DNA of 64,000 nt from Megasphaera_A sueciensis (GCF_050219315.1 NZ_CP116939.1:2604001-2668000); one strand, 5' to 3'; shown: positions 54,365-63,160, counted from the first letter of the stretch. The notes: a model not told the origin generated them from the sequence alone. Numbers and translations: made by a program.

Positions 54365-55220
54365 GATTTGGACCATTGGAGAACTTCTTCAATGGACGCA
54401 ACGGTTTTTTAAAAAAAAGGGGATTGATTCACCTCGCCTTGATTCGGAAATTCTTTTGGCTCATGTGTTAAAAAAAGAGCGTATTTATCTATATGCCCAC
54501 TATGACGAACCAATGACGGCAGGAGAGTTGAATTCGTATCGTAATTTTGTAAAAAAACGAGCAGAGCGTGTTTCTGTGGCTCATTTACTCGGCACTAAAA
54601 ATTTTATGGGAATGAATTTTATTGTTAATACAGATGTCTTGATTCCACGTCCGGAAACAGAAATTCTGGTGGAAACAGTGTTGTCTTATGAAAAAAATAC
54701 TGCGGCGAATATAAAAATATTAGATATAGGTACCGGCAGTGGTGCCATTATTTTGAGCTTACTTAGTTATTGGACCAAGGCAAGCGGAACCGGCGTAGAT
54801 GTTTCGCCGGCAGCACTTATTATTGCCAAGAAAAACAGTGAAGCTTTTAAATTATCGGAACGAGTAGAATGGCTTGAAAGTGATCTTTTTGCCAATGTTT
54901 TCCACAGATCATATACTTGGATTGTATCGAATCCTCCCTATCTGACACAAGCGGATATGCAATCTTTGCAGCCGGAGGTTCGAAGAGATCCAGAGCAGGC
55001 TTTATTTGGCGGGATTGATGGATTGTCTTATTATAGGCGGTTAGCGGCTGATTCTTGGCAATACATGATGCAAGATGGATATTGTGCAGTGGAAATAGGA
55101 GCGGGGCAGTGCAAGGCTGTATCTGATATATTTGAAGCAGCAGGGCATTATATGATAGATAAAGTAGTAAAAGATTATGGGGATATTGAACGGGTTATAA
55201 TTTTTAAGCGAAAAGAGTAG
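54357..55220 (+). CDS. prmC: Release factor glutamine methyltransferase
   Basis: SAM-dependent N5-methylation of the GGQ glutamine in release factors. The 287-residue protein has the SAM-binding DIGTGSGAI and the catalytic NPPY motif (SNPPYLTQAD). Its start overlaps the prfA stop by 8 bases, the usual arrangement for the modifying enzyme and its substrate. Confidence 0.95.
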   Translation: MNKIWTIGELLQWTQRFFKKKGIDSPRLDSEILLAHVLKKERIYLYAHYDEPMTAGELNSYRNFVKKRAERVSVAHLLGTKNFMGMNFIVNTDVLIPRPETEILVETVLSYEKNTAANIKILDIGTGSGAIILSLLSYWTKASGTGVDVSPAALIIAKKNSEAFKLSERVEWLESDLFANVFHRSYTWIVSNPPYLTQADMQSLQPEVRRDPEQALFGGIDGLSYYRRLAADSWQYMMQDGYCAVEIGAGQCKAVSDIFEAAGHYMIDKVVKDYGDIERVIIFKRKE

Positions 55221-55226
55221 ATTGAA

Positions 55227-56276
55227 ATGAAGCAGACAAAAATGGTGCATATTACCAATGTAGATGCAGCGAAGAATGTGTTTGAAGAAGCTGGCCATAT
55301 TATTAGAAATGGCGGACTTGTGGTATTTCCGACGGAGACTGTATATGGTATTGGCGCAAACGGTCTTGATGCAGAGGCTTGCAGAGGTATTTATGCTGCT
55401 AAAGGACGCCCAAGCGACAATCCTCTGATTTTGACTGTTCCAGACAAAGAGGCTGTGAAGAAGGTTGCGGCGTTTATTACGCCAGCTGCGCAAAAACTTC
55501 TTGATACATTTTGGCCGGGACCGCTTACTATTATTTTTCCGCGTCAGCCGCATATTCCGGATGCCGCGACAGGCGGATTAGATACAGTGGCACTTCGGTG
55601 CCCGGATCATAAAATTGCGCGTGCTTTTTTGCAGGCAGCAGGTGTTCCCGTAGCGGGTCCCAGCGCTAATTTATCCGGACGACCCAGTCCGACGACAGCC
55701 GAGGAAGTGGCTCATGACATGAATGGCCGGGTCGATATGATTATTGACGGAGGGCCTTGCCATATTGGCGTGGAGTCGACTATAGTCGAATGTAATGCCG
55801 ATGACACAGTGACGATTCTTCGTCCGGGTGCGATTACTTTAGAAATGCTGAAAAAAATAATCCCCCATGTCCTTATAGATACTAATTTGGTAACCGGTAA
55901 AGGTATACCTAAGGCACCGGGTATGAAATATAGGCATTATGCACCGGCAGCTCCTATGACGGTAGCTGTTGGAACTGTGAAAAATGTGACGTTTAAATTG
56001 AGAGAACTTTATATAAAGGCAGGCCGGGAAGGGAAAACAGTAGGTTTTCTTGTAAGCCGGCAAGTTGCGGATGCTTTTCCAAAAGAACTGATGTATATTT
56101 GGGGAGATCATGGTGATAAACCAGCATTAGCCAGCCAGTTGTATACAGGACTGTTGTTTTTTGACAACGTGAAGGTGGATTATATTTTGGCTGAAGGTGT
56201 TGATGCAGCGGGACTTGGAATGGCTATCATGAATCGCATGAAAAAAGCTGCCGGCGGTGATGTAATAGAAGTATAA
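55227..56276 (+). CDS. ywlC: L-threonylcarbamoyladenylate synthase (YwlC/Sua5)
   Basis: Makes threonylcarbamoyl-AMP for the t6A tRNA modification. The 349-residue protein has the YrdC domain (VVFPTETVYGIGANG, then KGRPSDNPLI and TFWPGPLT) and a C-terminal Sua5 domain (from about 220), which distinguishes YwlC/Sua5 from the shorter TsaC. The fragment GPSANLSGRPSPT is typical. It sits between prmC and rpiB as in many Firmicutes. Confidence 0.93.
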   Translation: MKQTKMVHITNVDAAKNVFEEAGHIIRNGGLVVFPTETVYGIGANGLDAEACRGIYAAKGRPSDNPLILTVPDKEAVKKVAAFITPAAQKLLDTFWPGPLTIIFPRQPHIPDAATGGLDTVALRCPDHKIARAFLQAAGVPVAGPSANLSGRPSPTTAEEVAHDMNGRVDMIIDGGPCHIGVESTIVECNADDTVTILRPGAITLEMLKKIIPHVLIDTNLVTGKGIPKAPGMKYRHYAPAAPMTVAVGTVKNVTFKLRELYIKAGREGKTVGFLVSRQVADAFPKELMYIWGDHGDKPALASQLYTGLLFFDNVKVDYILAEGVDAAGLGMAIMNRMKKAAGGDVIEV

Positions 56277-56280
56277 GAGT

Positions 56281-56333
56281 AAATCCCTTGTTGAAAGTAT
56301 TGTAGTATAAGGTACTTTTCAAGGGATTTTTTT
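56281..56333 (+). terminator. Terminator after ywlC
   Basis: AAATCCCTTG pairs with CAAGGGATTT, with a second inner GAAAGTA/TACTTTTC pairing, followed by seven T. Confidence 0.88.
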
Positions 56334-56445
56334 GATGATTATCTATTCGATATTACTGTAAAAACAAACAATTGTTAATCATGTCTATTCATGATACGGG
56401 TTAAGCGTTATAATAAAAATAATTAAGATTACAGGAGGGAAATAC

Positions 56446-56883
56446 ATGAAATTAGTTATTGGTAGTGACCATGGCGGATTTGCCTTAAAAGAAAACATTA
56501 AAGGCTATTTGCAGGAACAGGGTATTGAGTTTACCGATTACGGGACAATGACTCCAGAACGTTGTGATTATCCGGTTATTGCAAAAAAAGTTGCTGAAGC
56601 AGTTGCGGATGGTACTTTTGATCGTGGAATTTTGATTTGCGGTACCGGAATAGGCGTTGGTATTGCCGCTAATAAAGTACACGGTATACGAGCTGCTTTA
56701 TGTCATGATTGTTTTTCTGCAGAATATTCTCGCCGCCACAATGATGCCAATATTCTGACTATGGGTGAACGTGTCATTGGACCGGGCTTGGCTAGAGAAA
56801 TTGTAAAAATTTGGCTGGATACTCCGTTTGATGGTGGTCGTCACGCAGTTCGTGTCGGCATGATTAATGAAATGGATAAATAA
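56446..56883 (+). CDS. rpiB: Ribose-5-phosphate isomerase B
   Basis: Interconverts ribose 5-phosphate and ribulose 5-phosphate. The 145-residue protein has GSDHGGFALKE (5-15), the catalytic Cys in CGTGIG and HNDANIL. GGAGGG precedes the ATG. It is followed by upp, a frequent Firmicutes pairing in nucleotide metabolism. Confidence 0.95.
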   Translation: MKLVIGSDHGGFALKENIKGYLQEQGIEFTDYGTMTPERCDYPVIAKKVAEAVADGTFDRGILICGTGIGVGIAANKVHGIRAALCHDCFSAEYSRRHNDANILTMGERVIGPGLAREIVKIWLDTPFDGGRHAVRVGMINEMDK

Positions 56884-56918
56884 TTATGTTATATAAACAA
56901 GAAGGAGGCTTGTGCAAC

Positions 56919-57542
56919 ATGCATGTACAAGTGATGGATCACCCACTGATTCAACATAAGGTTACGTTAATGAGAATGAAAGAAACGGGATCGAAGGATT
57001 TTCGAGATTTATTAGTAGAAATTACGATGCTTATGGGATATGAAATAACCCGGGACCTTCCACTGGAAGATGTGGAAATTGAAACACCGATTACAAAAAT
57101 GACAGGGAAACAGTTGAGCGGCAAACAACTAGGAATTGTTCCGGTCCTTCGTGCGGGACTTGGTATGGTTCAGGGACTGCTCAATTTGATTCCGACTGCT
57201 AAAGTAGGGCATATTGGCTTATACAGGGATCCTAAGACATTGAAGCCTGTAGAATATTATTGCAAATTGCCGGATGTACAGGATCGAGATTTTATTATTG
57301 TAGATCCCATGCTGGCGACGGGAGGCAGTGCCGCAGCGGCTATTACCATGCTCAAGAACCGTGGCATCAAAAATATTAAGCTGATGTGTTTGGTCGCGGC
57401 GCCGCAGGGCGTACAGGAAATCAATAAGCAGCATCCTGATGTTCGTATTTTTGTAGCTGCTTTGGATGATAAATTGAACGAAAATGGATATATTGTACCA
57501 GGCTTAGGTGATGCCGGTGATCGGATATTCGGTACAAAATAA
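56919..57542 (+). CDS. upp: Uracil phosphoribosyltransferase
   Basis: Salvages uracil with PRPP to UMP. The protein has 207 residues; the PRPP-binding motif is VDPMLATGGSA (about 128-138) and the uracil site is near GYIVPGLGDAGDR at the C-terminus. The ATG at 56919 matches the family N-terminus (VQVMDHPLIQHK) and has GAAGGAGG upstream; an ATG 33 bases earlier is in frame but lies before the ribosome site. Confidence 0.95.
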   Translation: MHVQVMDHPLIQHKVTLMRMKETGSKDFRDLLVEITMLMGYEITRDLPLEDVEIETPITKMTGKQLSGKQLGIVPVLRAGLGMVQGLLNLIPTAKVGHIGLYRDPKTLKPVEYYCKLPDVQDRDFIIVDPMLATGGSAAAAITMLKNRGIKNIKLMCLVAAPQGVQEINKQHPDVRIFVAALDDKLNENGYIVPGLGDAGDRIFGTK

Positions 57543-57574
57543 GATATAGATGAACATAGGATGGAATTATATAT

Positions 57575-57632
57575 ATTACAGCCGTCGGTTGATCTGCGTA
57601 TGCAGTGCAGTCGGCGGCTGTAATTTTTTATT
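57575..57632 (+). terminator. Terminator after upp
   Basis: ATTACAGCCG pairs with CGGCTGTAAT, followed by TTTTTTA. Confidence 0.88.
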
Positions 57633-57747
57633 TGTGAGTAACGTTTGAACAGAAATAGGTTTTACTTTACAGCATAGGATAAAAAGTTTAAATGAATAAA
57701 AAATACGAAGTTTTGACAGATACTAGCATGTGATTTATACTTCAGGG

Positions 57748-58686
57748 TCAATGGGCACAGTCTTCAAATCCATTTTCTAATTCCAAAAGATTATACGGTG
57801 TTTCTTGATATACGGTATTAAGCCAATTGTGATAGAATAGATGAGCATAGCTGCACCAAATAAAGGAGGGCGTCTGCGTGTCGTCATTATTAGGATAATA
57901 GTTGGTTGGAATATCAATAGGAAGTCCTTTGTTCTTGTCACGAATATATTCTGTTTCCAAAGTGCGTCGATCATATTCGAAATGTCCGAGGATAAATATT
58001 CTGCGAATGTTTTTTGTACTTAAAATATTGATGCCCGTTTCTTTAGAGCAGGATAAAATTTGCAATTCCGGTATAGTGCGTGCATACATTTCGTCGATTG
58101 CCGTGTGCCTCGATTGAGGGATAAAATAACGATCATCAAAGCCTCGCAGCAGCGGATGATGTTTGACCGTCAGCTGATACTCATAAATACCGAATAATTT
58201 TTTTGAAAGTGTATGTTTATGAATGCCATAATAGTGATAGAGAGCTGCTTGAGCTCCCCAGCAAAAATGAATGACAGAAAATACATGGGTTTTAGACCAT
58301 TCAAGATAGGTAATGATTTCCTGCCAGTAATCTACATCTTCAAAGTCAGATAACTCTACAGGAGCACCGGTAATCAGCAGGCCATCATAATATCTGTTTT
58401 GAATATCAGAAAATGTGTAATAACATTCTTCGAGATACGTGGGATCTGTATGTGTGCTCTGATGAGTAGCTGTGTGGCAGAAATCCACTTCTATTTGTAA
58501 AGGTGAATCTCCTAAAAGCCGTAATAACTGCAATTCCGTTGGTTTTTTGAGAGGCATTAAATTAAGGATAAGAATTTTTAACGGACGAATATCTTGATGG
58601 AGGGCTCTTCCTTGTTCAATAGTAAAGATACCTTCTTTTTGTAAGATTTCTTTTGCCGATACGTGATCGGAAATTTGAATTGGCAT
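57748..58686 (-). CDS. metA: Homoserine O-acetyltransferase (MetA family)
   Basis: Activates homoserine for methionine synthesis. The 312-residue protein has the nucleophile Cys142 in HFCWGAQA. Residue 111 is Glu (GAPVELSDF); in MetA enzymes Glu at this position selects acetyl-CoA whereas Gly selects succinyl-CoA, so this is predicted to make O-acetylhomoserine. That fits the adjacent metY, whose product uses O-acetylhomoserine. AAGGAG lies upstream of the ATG. Confidence 0.93.
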   Translation of the reverse strand: MPIQISDHVSAKEILQKEGIFTIEQGRALHQDIRPLKILILNLMPLKKPTELQLLRLLGDSPLQIEVDFCHTATHQSTHTDPTYLEECYYTFSDIQNRYYDGLLITGAPVELSDFEDVDYWQEIITYLEWSKTHVFSVIHFCWGAQAALYHYYGIHKHTLSKKLFGIYEYQLTVKHHPLLRGFDDRYFIPQSRHTAIDEMYARTIPELQILSCSKETGINILSTKNIRRIFILGHFEYDRRTLETEYIRDKNKGLPIDIPTNYYPNNDDTQTPSFIWCSYAHLFYHNWLNTVYQETPYNLLELENGFEDCAH

Positions 58687-58716
58687 ATGTCCAGCACTCC
58701 TTATTGAAATAATATA

Positions 58717-60000
58717 TTATTTGGTTTTTGCCAGAGCCTGTTGGATATCTTCGATAAGATCGTCTACATTTTCCAGCCCGATAGAAATACGAATAGTACC
58801 GGGAGTGATGCCGCAGGCATGCAATGCATCTTCATTCAGTTGCTGGTGGGTGGTGGATGCAGGATGAACTAGCAGTGATTTTGAATCCCCTACATTTGCC
58901 AGGTCAGAAAAAATTTCTGCACCGTCAATAAACGCACGAGCTGCTTTATATCCGCCATTAAGTTCGAAGGAAAAGATGGAGCCCGCTCCGTTGGGGAAAT
59001 ATTTCTGCGCTAGTTTATAGTAAGGAGAAGACGGTAAGGTGGGATAATTTACTTTAGCAACATCTTCATGGTTTTCTAAAAATTCAGCGATTTTTTCGGC
59101 GTTCTTTACATGACGTTCTACACGCAGGGATAAAGATTCAATGCCTTGCAGCAGCAGCCAGGCATTAAAAGGACTGATACAAGCGCCCAGATCGCGTAAT
59201 GTTTTAGCGCGAATGCGAGTAACAAAACTGGCTGTGGGAATATCTTTAGCAAAGTTAACACCGTTATAAGCGGGATCGGGAGAAGTGATTTTCGGAAAAC
59301 GGCCGGATTCTTTCCAATTGAATTTTCCGTTTTCTATGATAAGACCACCTAGGCTAGTGCCATGGCCGCCGATGAATTTTGTTGCTGAATGGACAACAAT
59401 ATCTGCTCCATGGTCAAGCGGCCGGAATAAAAAAGGAGTAGCAAACGTATTATCCACAATTACCGGAAGTCCGTTATCATGAGCGATTTTTGCAATAGCT
59501 TCAAAATCAGGAATATTAATTGCGGGATTACCTAAACTTTCAAGATAGACAGCCTTTGTTTTGGTATTAATAGCCGCTGTGATTTCTTCGGGGTTATCTG
59601 CATTGACGAAACGAGTGGTAATTCCTAAATTCTGCAATGTTTCACTAAATAATTCAAATGTGCCGCCATACAAAGTGGAAGCGGATATAATTTCATCATT
59701 GGCGCCTGCCAGATTTAATATAGAATATGCGATAGCGGCCATGCCGCTGGCAGTTGCTAAGCCAGCCGTACCGTTTTCCAATGCAGCGATCCGTTCTTCT
59801 AAAACAGATTGTGTGGGATTGGTAAGACGGCTGTAGATATACCCTGGTTTGCGCAGCGCAAATAAATCTTCTCCCTCCTGTGTATCTTTAAATACATACG
59901 ATGTTGTCTGATAAATAGGGACAGCCCGGGAACCTGTTGCTGGATCGGCAATTTGACCGGCATGTTGCTGTAATGTTTCGAAATGATAATTTTTACTCAT
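58717..60000 (-). CDS. metY: O-acetylhomoserine sulfhydrylase (MetY)
   Basis: PLP enzyme converting O-acetylhomoserine and sulfide (or methanethiol) to homocysteine (or methionine). The 427-residue protein has the PLP lysine in SATKFIGGHGTSLGG near 205 and YSRLTNPT near 57. CAGGAGG precedes the ATG. It is the first gene after the Met T-box leader and is followed by metA, so sulfur assimilation and homoserine activation are co-controlled. Confidence 0.94.
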   Translation of the reverse strand: MSKNYHFETLQQHAGQIADPATGSRAVPIYQTTSYVFKDTQEGEDLFALRKPGYIYSRLTNPTQSVLEERIAALENGTAGLATASGMAAIAYSILNLAGANDEIISASTLYGGTFELFSETLQNLGITTRFVNADNPEEITAAINTKTKAVYLESLGNPAINIPDFEAIAKIAHDNGLPVIVDNTFATPFLFRPLDHGADIVVHSATKFIGGHGTSLGGLIIENGKFNWKESGRFPKITSPDPAYNGVNFAKDIPTASFVTRIRAKTLRDLGACISPFNAWLLLQGIESLSLRVERHVKNAEKIAEFLENHEDVAKVNYPTLPSSPYYKLAQKYFPNGAGSIFSFELNGGYKAARAFIDGAEIFSDLANVGDSKSLLVHPASTTHQQLNEDALHACGITPGTIRISIGLENVDDLIEDIQQALAKTK

Positions 60001-60061
60001 AATATATACCTCCTGAATAGATAATTTTTAACTTGAAGGTTGTAACGTACGGAAGTTTGCA

Positions 60062-60345
60062 ATAAAAAAAGCTTCCATCCCCCTAACAAGGGACGGAAGC
60101 ACCGTGATACCACCCAATTTTGTTTAATCCTCACGAATTAAACCTCTTCAAGTACGCAGACTTATAAAAAGCCTTTAATACTCTAGTGCTGTAACGGGCA
60201 CGCCCGGATTGTCTAATTATTCGACATATCTGCTCGGAGTCCATTTTCCATAAGGTGTCATGTACTCTCTTTCACCAAACGAGAGCTCTCTGCAACAATC
60301 TTCTTTATGTACTCTTCTCTTCATTGCAACTTTCAAGTTTTGCCT
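60062..60345 (-). promoter_or_regulatory. Methionine T-box leader of metY-metA
   Basis: On the minus strand a T-box leader: AGTA, AGAG, GGTG elements, specifier GAAA-ATG just before ACTC (stem base with GAGT), the core GGGTGGTATCACGG (60102-60115), then a terminator hairpin (CTTCCGTCCC with GGGGATGGAAG) and a T-run. ATG followed by a purine gives methionine. Uncharged tRNA-Met would switch on metY and metA. Confidence 0.93.
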
Positions 60346-60346
60346 A

Positions 60347-60375
60347 AGTCTAACATGGAGAAAAATATTTGTCAA
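60347..60375 (-). promoter_or_regulatory. Sigma-70-type promoter of the Met T-box operon
   Basis: Minus strand: TTGACA, 17-base spacer, TAGACT, directly upstream of the T-box leader. Confidence 0.75.
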
Positions 60376-60435
60376 TTTATTTTTTGTAAAAAATAAAGAC
60401 GGTATATATGAATAATGAAGTTATGTAAAAAATCC

Positions 60436-60464
60436 TTGACAAAGAAGAGTTTAATCTATAGAAT
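60436..60464 (+). promoter_or_regulatory. Sigma-70-type promoter of rplM-rpsI
   Basis: TTGACA, 17-base spacer, TAGAAT. The 60436-60441 and 60459-60464 hexamers lie about 95 bases before rplM. Confidence 0.8.
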
Positions 60465-60474
60465 ATATGAGTAA

Positions 60475-60555
60475 GCTTTTGACTTGGAATCCACTAGCCC
60501 CGGATGAAAAGCTGCAAAGCTTTGGTTAGTTAGTCGTATCAGGGAGGAATTATAC
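60475..60555 (+). promoter_or_regulatory. Probable L13 leader RNA
   Basis: The 5' leader of rplM contains GAAAAGCTGCAAAGCTTT (hairpin AAAGCT/AGCTTT) and TTAGTTAGTC before the ribosome site. Its location and hairpin agree with the autoregulatory L13 leader known from Firmicutes; the detailed fold was not checked. Confidence 0.45.
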
Positions 60556-60558
60556 AGC

Positions 60559-60999
60559 ATGAAAACTACATTTATGGCCAACCCGAGCAACATCGAACGG
60601 AAATGGTTTGTTGTTGACGCTGAAGGTCAGACTTTAGGACGTCTTGCTGCCGAAGTTGCAAAAGTTCTTCGGGGAAAACATAAACCTACATTTACACCGC
60701 ATATGGACACGGGTGATTATGTCATCGTTATCAATGCAGAAAAGGTTAAGTTAACAGGCAAGAAATTAATAAAAAAGATTTATTTCCGCCATTCCGGTTA
60801 TCCCGGTGGTGCAACCTACACACAAGCAGGTCATATGCTAGAAACACATCCGGAACGTGTTGTTGAAATGGCAATTAAGGGAATGATTCCCCATACTAAA
60901 TTGGGTGAACAGATGTATCGGAAATTGAACGTGTATGCAGGTCCGGAACATCCACATCAGGCACAGAAACCTGAAGTTTTAAATTTAGATATTCGTTAA
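60559..60999 (+). CDS. rplM: Ribosomal protein L13
   Basis: Large-subunit protein of 146 residues starting KTTFMANPSNIERKWFVVDA, with GRLAAEVAKVLRGKHKPTFTPHMDTGDYV (typical L13). GGGAGGAA precedes the ATG. Followed 18 bases later by rpsI, the usual pair. Confidence 0.97.
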   Translation: MKTTFMANPSNIERKWFVVDAEGQTLGRLAAEVAKVLRGKHKPTFTPHMDTGDYVIVINAEKVKLTGKKLIKKIYFRHSGYPGGATYTQAGHMLETHPERVVEMAIKGMIPHTKLGEQMYRKLNVYAGPEHPHQAQKPEVLNLDIR

Positions 61000-61017
61000 A
61001 ACCGGGAGGAAGATTTC

Positions 61018-61410
61018 ATGGCAGTAGCACAGTACTACGGCACTGGCCGTAGAAAGACATCGGTTGCCAGAGTTCGTCTGGTTCCGGGTCAAGGCAAAAT
61101 CGTAGTAAACAAAAAAGAATTAAATGAATATTTCGGTCGTAAAACGCTGGAATTAGTTATTAAACAGCCGCTCGTATTGACAGGTGTTACCGAACAGTAT
61201 GATGTCGTTGCTGACGTAAAAGGTGGTGGACCGTCAGGTCAAGCCGGTGCTATTCGGCATGGCATCAGTCGGGCACTTCTCGAAGTAGATCAGGATTTTC
61301 GTCAGTCATTAAAAAAGGCTGGTCTTTTGACTCGTGATCCGCGTGAAAAAGAACGTCGCAAATATGGTTTGAAGAAAGCTAGAAAAGCTTCACAGTTCAG
61401 CAAACGTTAA
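61018..61410 (+). CDS. rpsI: Ribosomal protein S9
   Basis: Small-subunit protein of 130 residues: YYGTGRRKTSVARVRL at the N-terminus, GGGPSGQAGAIRHGISRALL in the middle and the basic C-terminal tail ending QFSKR, which reaches the P site tRNA. GGGAGGAAG precedes the ATG. Confidence 0.97.
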   Translation: MAVAQYYGTGRRKTSVARVRLVPGQGKIVVNKKELNEYFGRKTLELVIKQPLVLTGVTEQYDVVADVKGGGPSGQAGAIRHGISRALLEVDQDFRQSLKKAGLLTRDPREKERRKYGLKKARKASQFSKR

Positions 61411-61418
61411 TTTTATTA

Positions 61419-61486
61419 TCACAATATATAAAGGCAGGCCGCGTAAATATTTTATTTATGCGGTTTGTTTTTATATATTGTGATTT
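61419..61486 (+). terminator. Terminator after rpsI
   Basis: An inner stem CCGCGTAAAT/ATTTATGCGG followed by TTTGTTTTT, with outer pairing of TCACAATATATAAA and TTTATATATTGTGA. Confidence 0.8.
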
Positions 61487-61627
61487 TATACAAGGACAGT
61501 TTTATATTCCTCTATAGCTTTTGCTTTGTGTTTGTGATATACTATAAAGGTAAAAGGTAACAATTAGAACTGAGCTAATTATAAACATTTGTCGATTGTA
61601 AGATATATGAAATAGAAAAGCCTTTTG

Positions 61628-61752
61628 GAGTGTTATAATATGTAATGAAACGGCAAGACCTTTTGGAAGGTGGGGATGGAAAAACTTTCTGCAATACAAA
61701 TAAGATGAGTATCCTCATAGTTAAAACACTCAGGCGGAGTGTTTTTTTGTTA
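61628..61752 (+). promoter_or_regulatory. Candidate attenuator or riboswitch-like leader
   Basis: GAGTGTT occurs at 61628-61634 and again at 61737-61743. Both copies can pair with AACACTC (61725-61731). The downstream pairing with a 5-base loop and T-run is a terminator; the upstream pairing would enclose about 90 bases and prevent it. This is the layout of a riboswitch or attenuator ahead of the 75-residue gene at 61792. No known riboswitch class is recognised in the enclosed part. Confidence 0.5.
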
Positions 61753-61791
61753 TTTATGCAATGATATTTTTAATATGCGGGAGGCTTTTTT

Positions 61792-62019
61792 ATGATAGAT
61801 AAAACAAAGCTAAAACCATGTACGTATCATCGTTCAGGATATTTTGAAGTGAATCATGATGTGGATAATACACATTATAATGGTTTTGTAGATCCGAATA
61901 AAATTGATGAACTTTATGATGAAAATTATAATCCGGTACCTATGTCATCATTTAGTATAGATCAGGAATACTATGATCGATATTGTAAGAAAATTGATAA
62001 AAAAACAGATACATTATAA
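61792..62019 (+). CDS. Hypothetical protein, 75 residues
   Basis: Not recognised. A small acidic, Tyr/Asp/Asn-rich soluble protein without membrane segment or signal. GGGAGG lies before the ATG at normal distance. The short repeats of HxNGF and DENYN type suggest no known motif. It is preceded by an attenuator-like hairpin and followed by another structured stretch ending in a terminator, so it is probably transcribed alone. Confidence 0.6.
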   Translation: MIDKTKLKPCTYHRSGYFEVNHDVDNTHYNGFVDPNKIDELYDENYNPVPMSSFSIDQEYYDRYCKKIDKKTDTL

Positions 62020-62039
62020 TTTTTGATTTCCTCAAAATT

Positions 62040-62232
62040 ATAATGGGTGGCGGAAAAGATAGACGCAGGGGCATCATATTACTTTATCAGTAGTTATAAC
62101 GTTCTAAGTATATAATGCCTTGATGAACCCGACAGATACAGTAATGATCTGATCGGCCATTCATCCTGTAAGGTGCAAATCCTTACCCCATTCATTGTCA
62201 GGTAAAGGCGCCCATATAATGTGGGTGTCTTT
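62040..62232 (+). other. Structured noncoding stretch ending in a terminator
   Basis: No coding frame. GGGGCATCAT and ATGCC-containing segments can pair across 62080-62130, GATCTGATCGGCC and AAGGTGCAAATCCTT follow, and GGCGCCCA pairs with TGGGTGTC followed by TTTTT (62207-62235). It may be a small RNA or the 3' end of the preceding transcript. I could not match it to a known RNA family. Confidence 0.45.
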
Positions 62233-62329
62233 TTATGTATGATAACCATATATGTAGATCAAATAATTTCGTTACATGTTATAATTATATGCTTATCATT
62301 TTTTGATACGCGCAAAGTTTCAAGTGAGA

Positions 62330-62530
62330 TTATTTTTTCTTTTTTCTTTGAATTTCAAACACATCACAAATGCAAGTGGTTACTGAAGTTGCAATTATTA
62401 CTCTTAAAAGTTGGGCAACGTTATTATAATCTTTGTTTTGAATCGATTTAGCAATTGTTTTACAATCGTTTTCTAAGTTGCTATTGGATAAGGCTTGTGA
62501 GCAAATAGCATATATGTCTTTTTCAGTCAT
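62330..62530 (-). CDS. Hypothetical protein, 66 residues
   Basis: Not recognised. From the ATG at 62530 (GGGTG seven bases upstream) the frame encodes a small protein with a helical N-terminal part and a hydrophobic stretch VAQLLRVIIATSVTTCICDVF near its end, then a Lys-rich tail. A GTG nine bases earlier is also in frame. It could be a small membrane-associated or helix-bundle protein. Coding status is moderately supported. Confidence 0.45.
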   Translation of the reverse strand: MTEKDIYAICSQALSNSNLENDCKTIAKSIQNKDYNNVAQLLRVIIATSVTTCICDVFEIQRKKKK

Positions 62531-62591
62531 TTTAATCACCCGATTCTATTATTTAAGAATATAATTGTAAAAGTATGATATTGGAATGATG

Positions 62592-62642
62592 TAAAAATAG
62601 CTTATGTAAAAATAAGTGTTTTACATAAGCTGTTTTTTTACA
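62592..62642. terminator. Bidirectional terminator hairpin
   Basis: AAAAATAGCTTATGTAAAA pairs with TTTTACATAAGCTGTTTTT around ATAAGTG (one G-T pair), with T-runs on both strands. Confidence 0.8.
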
Positions 62643-62726
62643 ATATCGAAATCATTAAGAATTAATGTTTGTTTTTTTTCATTTTTCATCATTTTTACCA
62701 ATAATGTAGTTAATATACTCCTCTTT

Positions 62727-62789
62727 TTATCGGTATTTTTCTTTTAATCTCTCTTTTTCGTCTAAAATTAAATCATTTAATGTAATCAT
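62727..62789 (-). pseudogene. Very short frame, 20 residues, possible gene remnant
   Basis: ATG at 62789 encodes MITLNDLILDEKERLKEKYR and stops. It is highly charged and looks like the first helix of a larger protein. GGAGTA-type sequence and another 23-residue frame (starting MMKNEKKQTL) follow downstream to 62630. They may be truncated relics or leader peptides. Evidence is thin. Confidence 0.25.
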
Positions 62790-63029
62790 AATGGAGCCTC
62801 ATATATTAAGAAGTACATACAAGTATAATAGTTGCTGATTAATATTATACCATAAAAATATGAAAATATATAAATGCGTCCTGTTTTGGTCAAATAGATA
62901 TGTAATTTTCAGATTTTGTATGTTGTTTTCAATGCGCGGAGTTTAAGATAAATAAAAAGAAAATGATGATTTATTAATGATGTAACTTGATGGTGAAACA
63001 CTTAAGGAGGAAAATCAGCAGATAGCATT

Positions 63030-63160
63030 ATAACGCTGTGAGATCACCTGATCAATTATGTGATACAGCACCGGAAAATGTAAAAGTGACACAAATTGAA
63101 TCGGAAAAATTGGCAGAATTTTTGATGATTCTCAACGATGGAATAAAAAGCAGAGGATGA
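63030..63160 (+). pseudogene. Possible coding relic
   Basis: A 43-codon open stretch ending TGA at 63160 reads RSPDQLCDTAPENVKVTQIE followed by SEKLAEFLMILNDGIKSRG, which looks protein-like but has no ribosome site or proper start; a ribosome-site-like AAGGAGG lies 30 bases upstream. It is probably the tail of a decayed gene. Confidence 0.3.

Noticed and set aside
61600..61750. 6S RNA or fluoride/guanidine riboswitch
   Set aside because: The known conserved blocks of these classes could not be found; only the competing hairpins remain supported.
62221..62451. 76-codon plus-strand frame
   Set aside because: It begins inside a terminator and lies opposite the minus-strand frame at 62330; neither start nor composition supports it.
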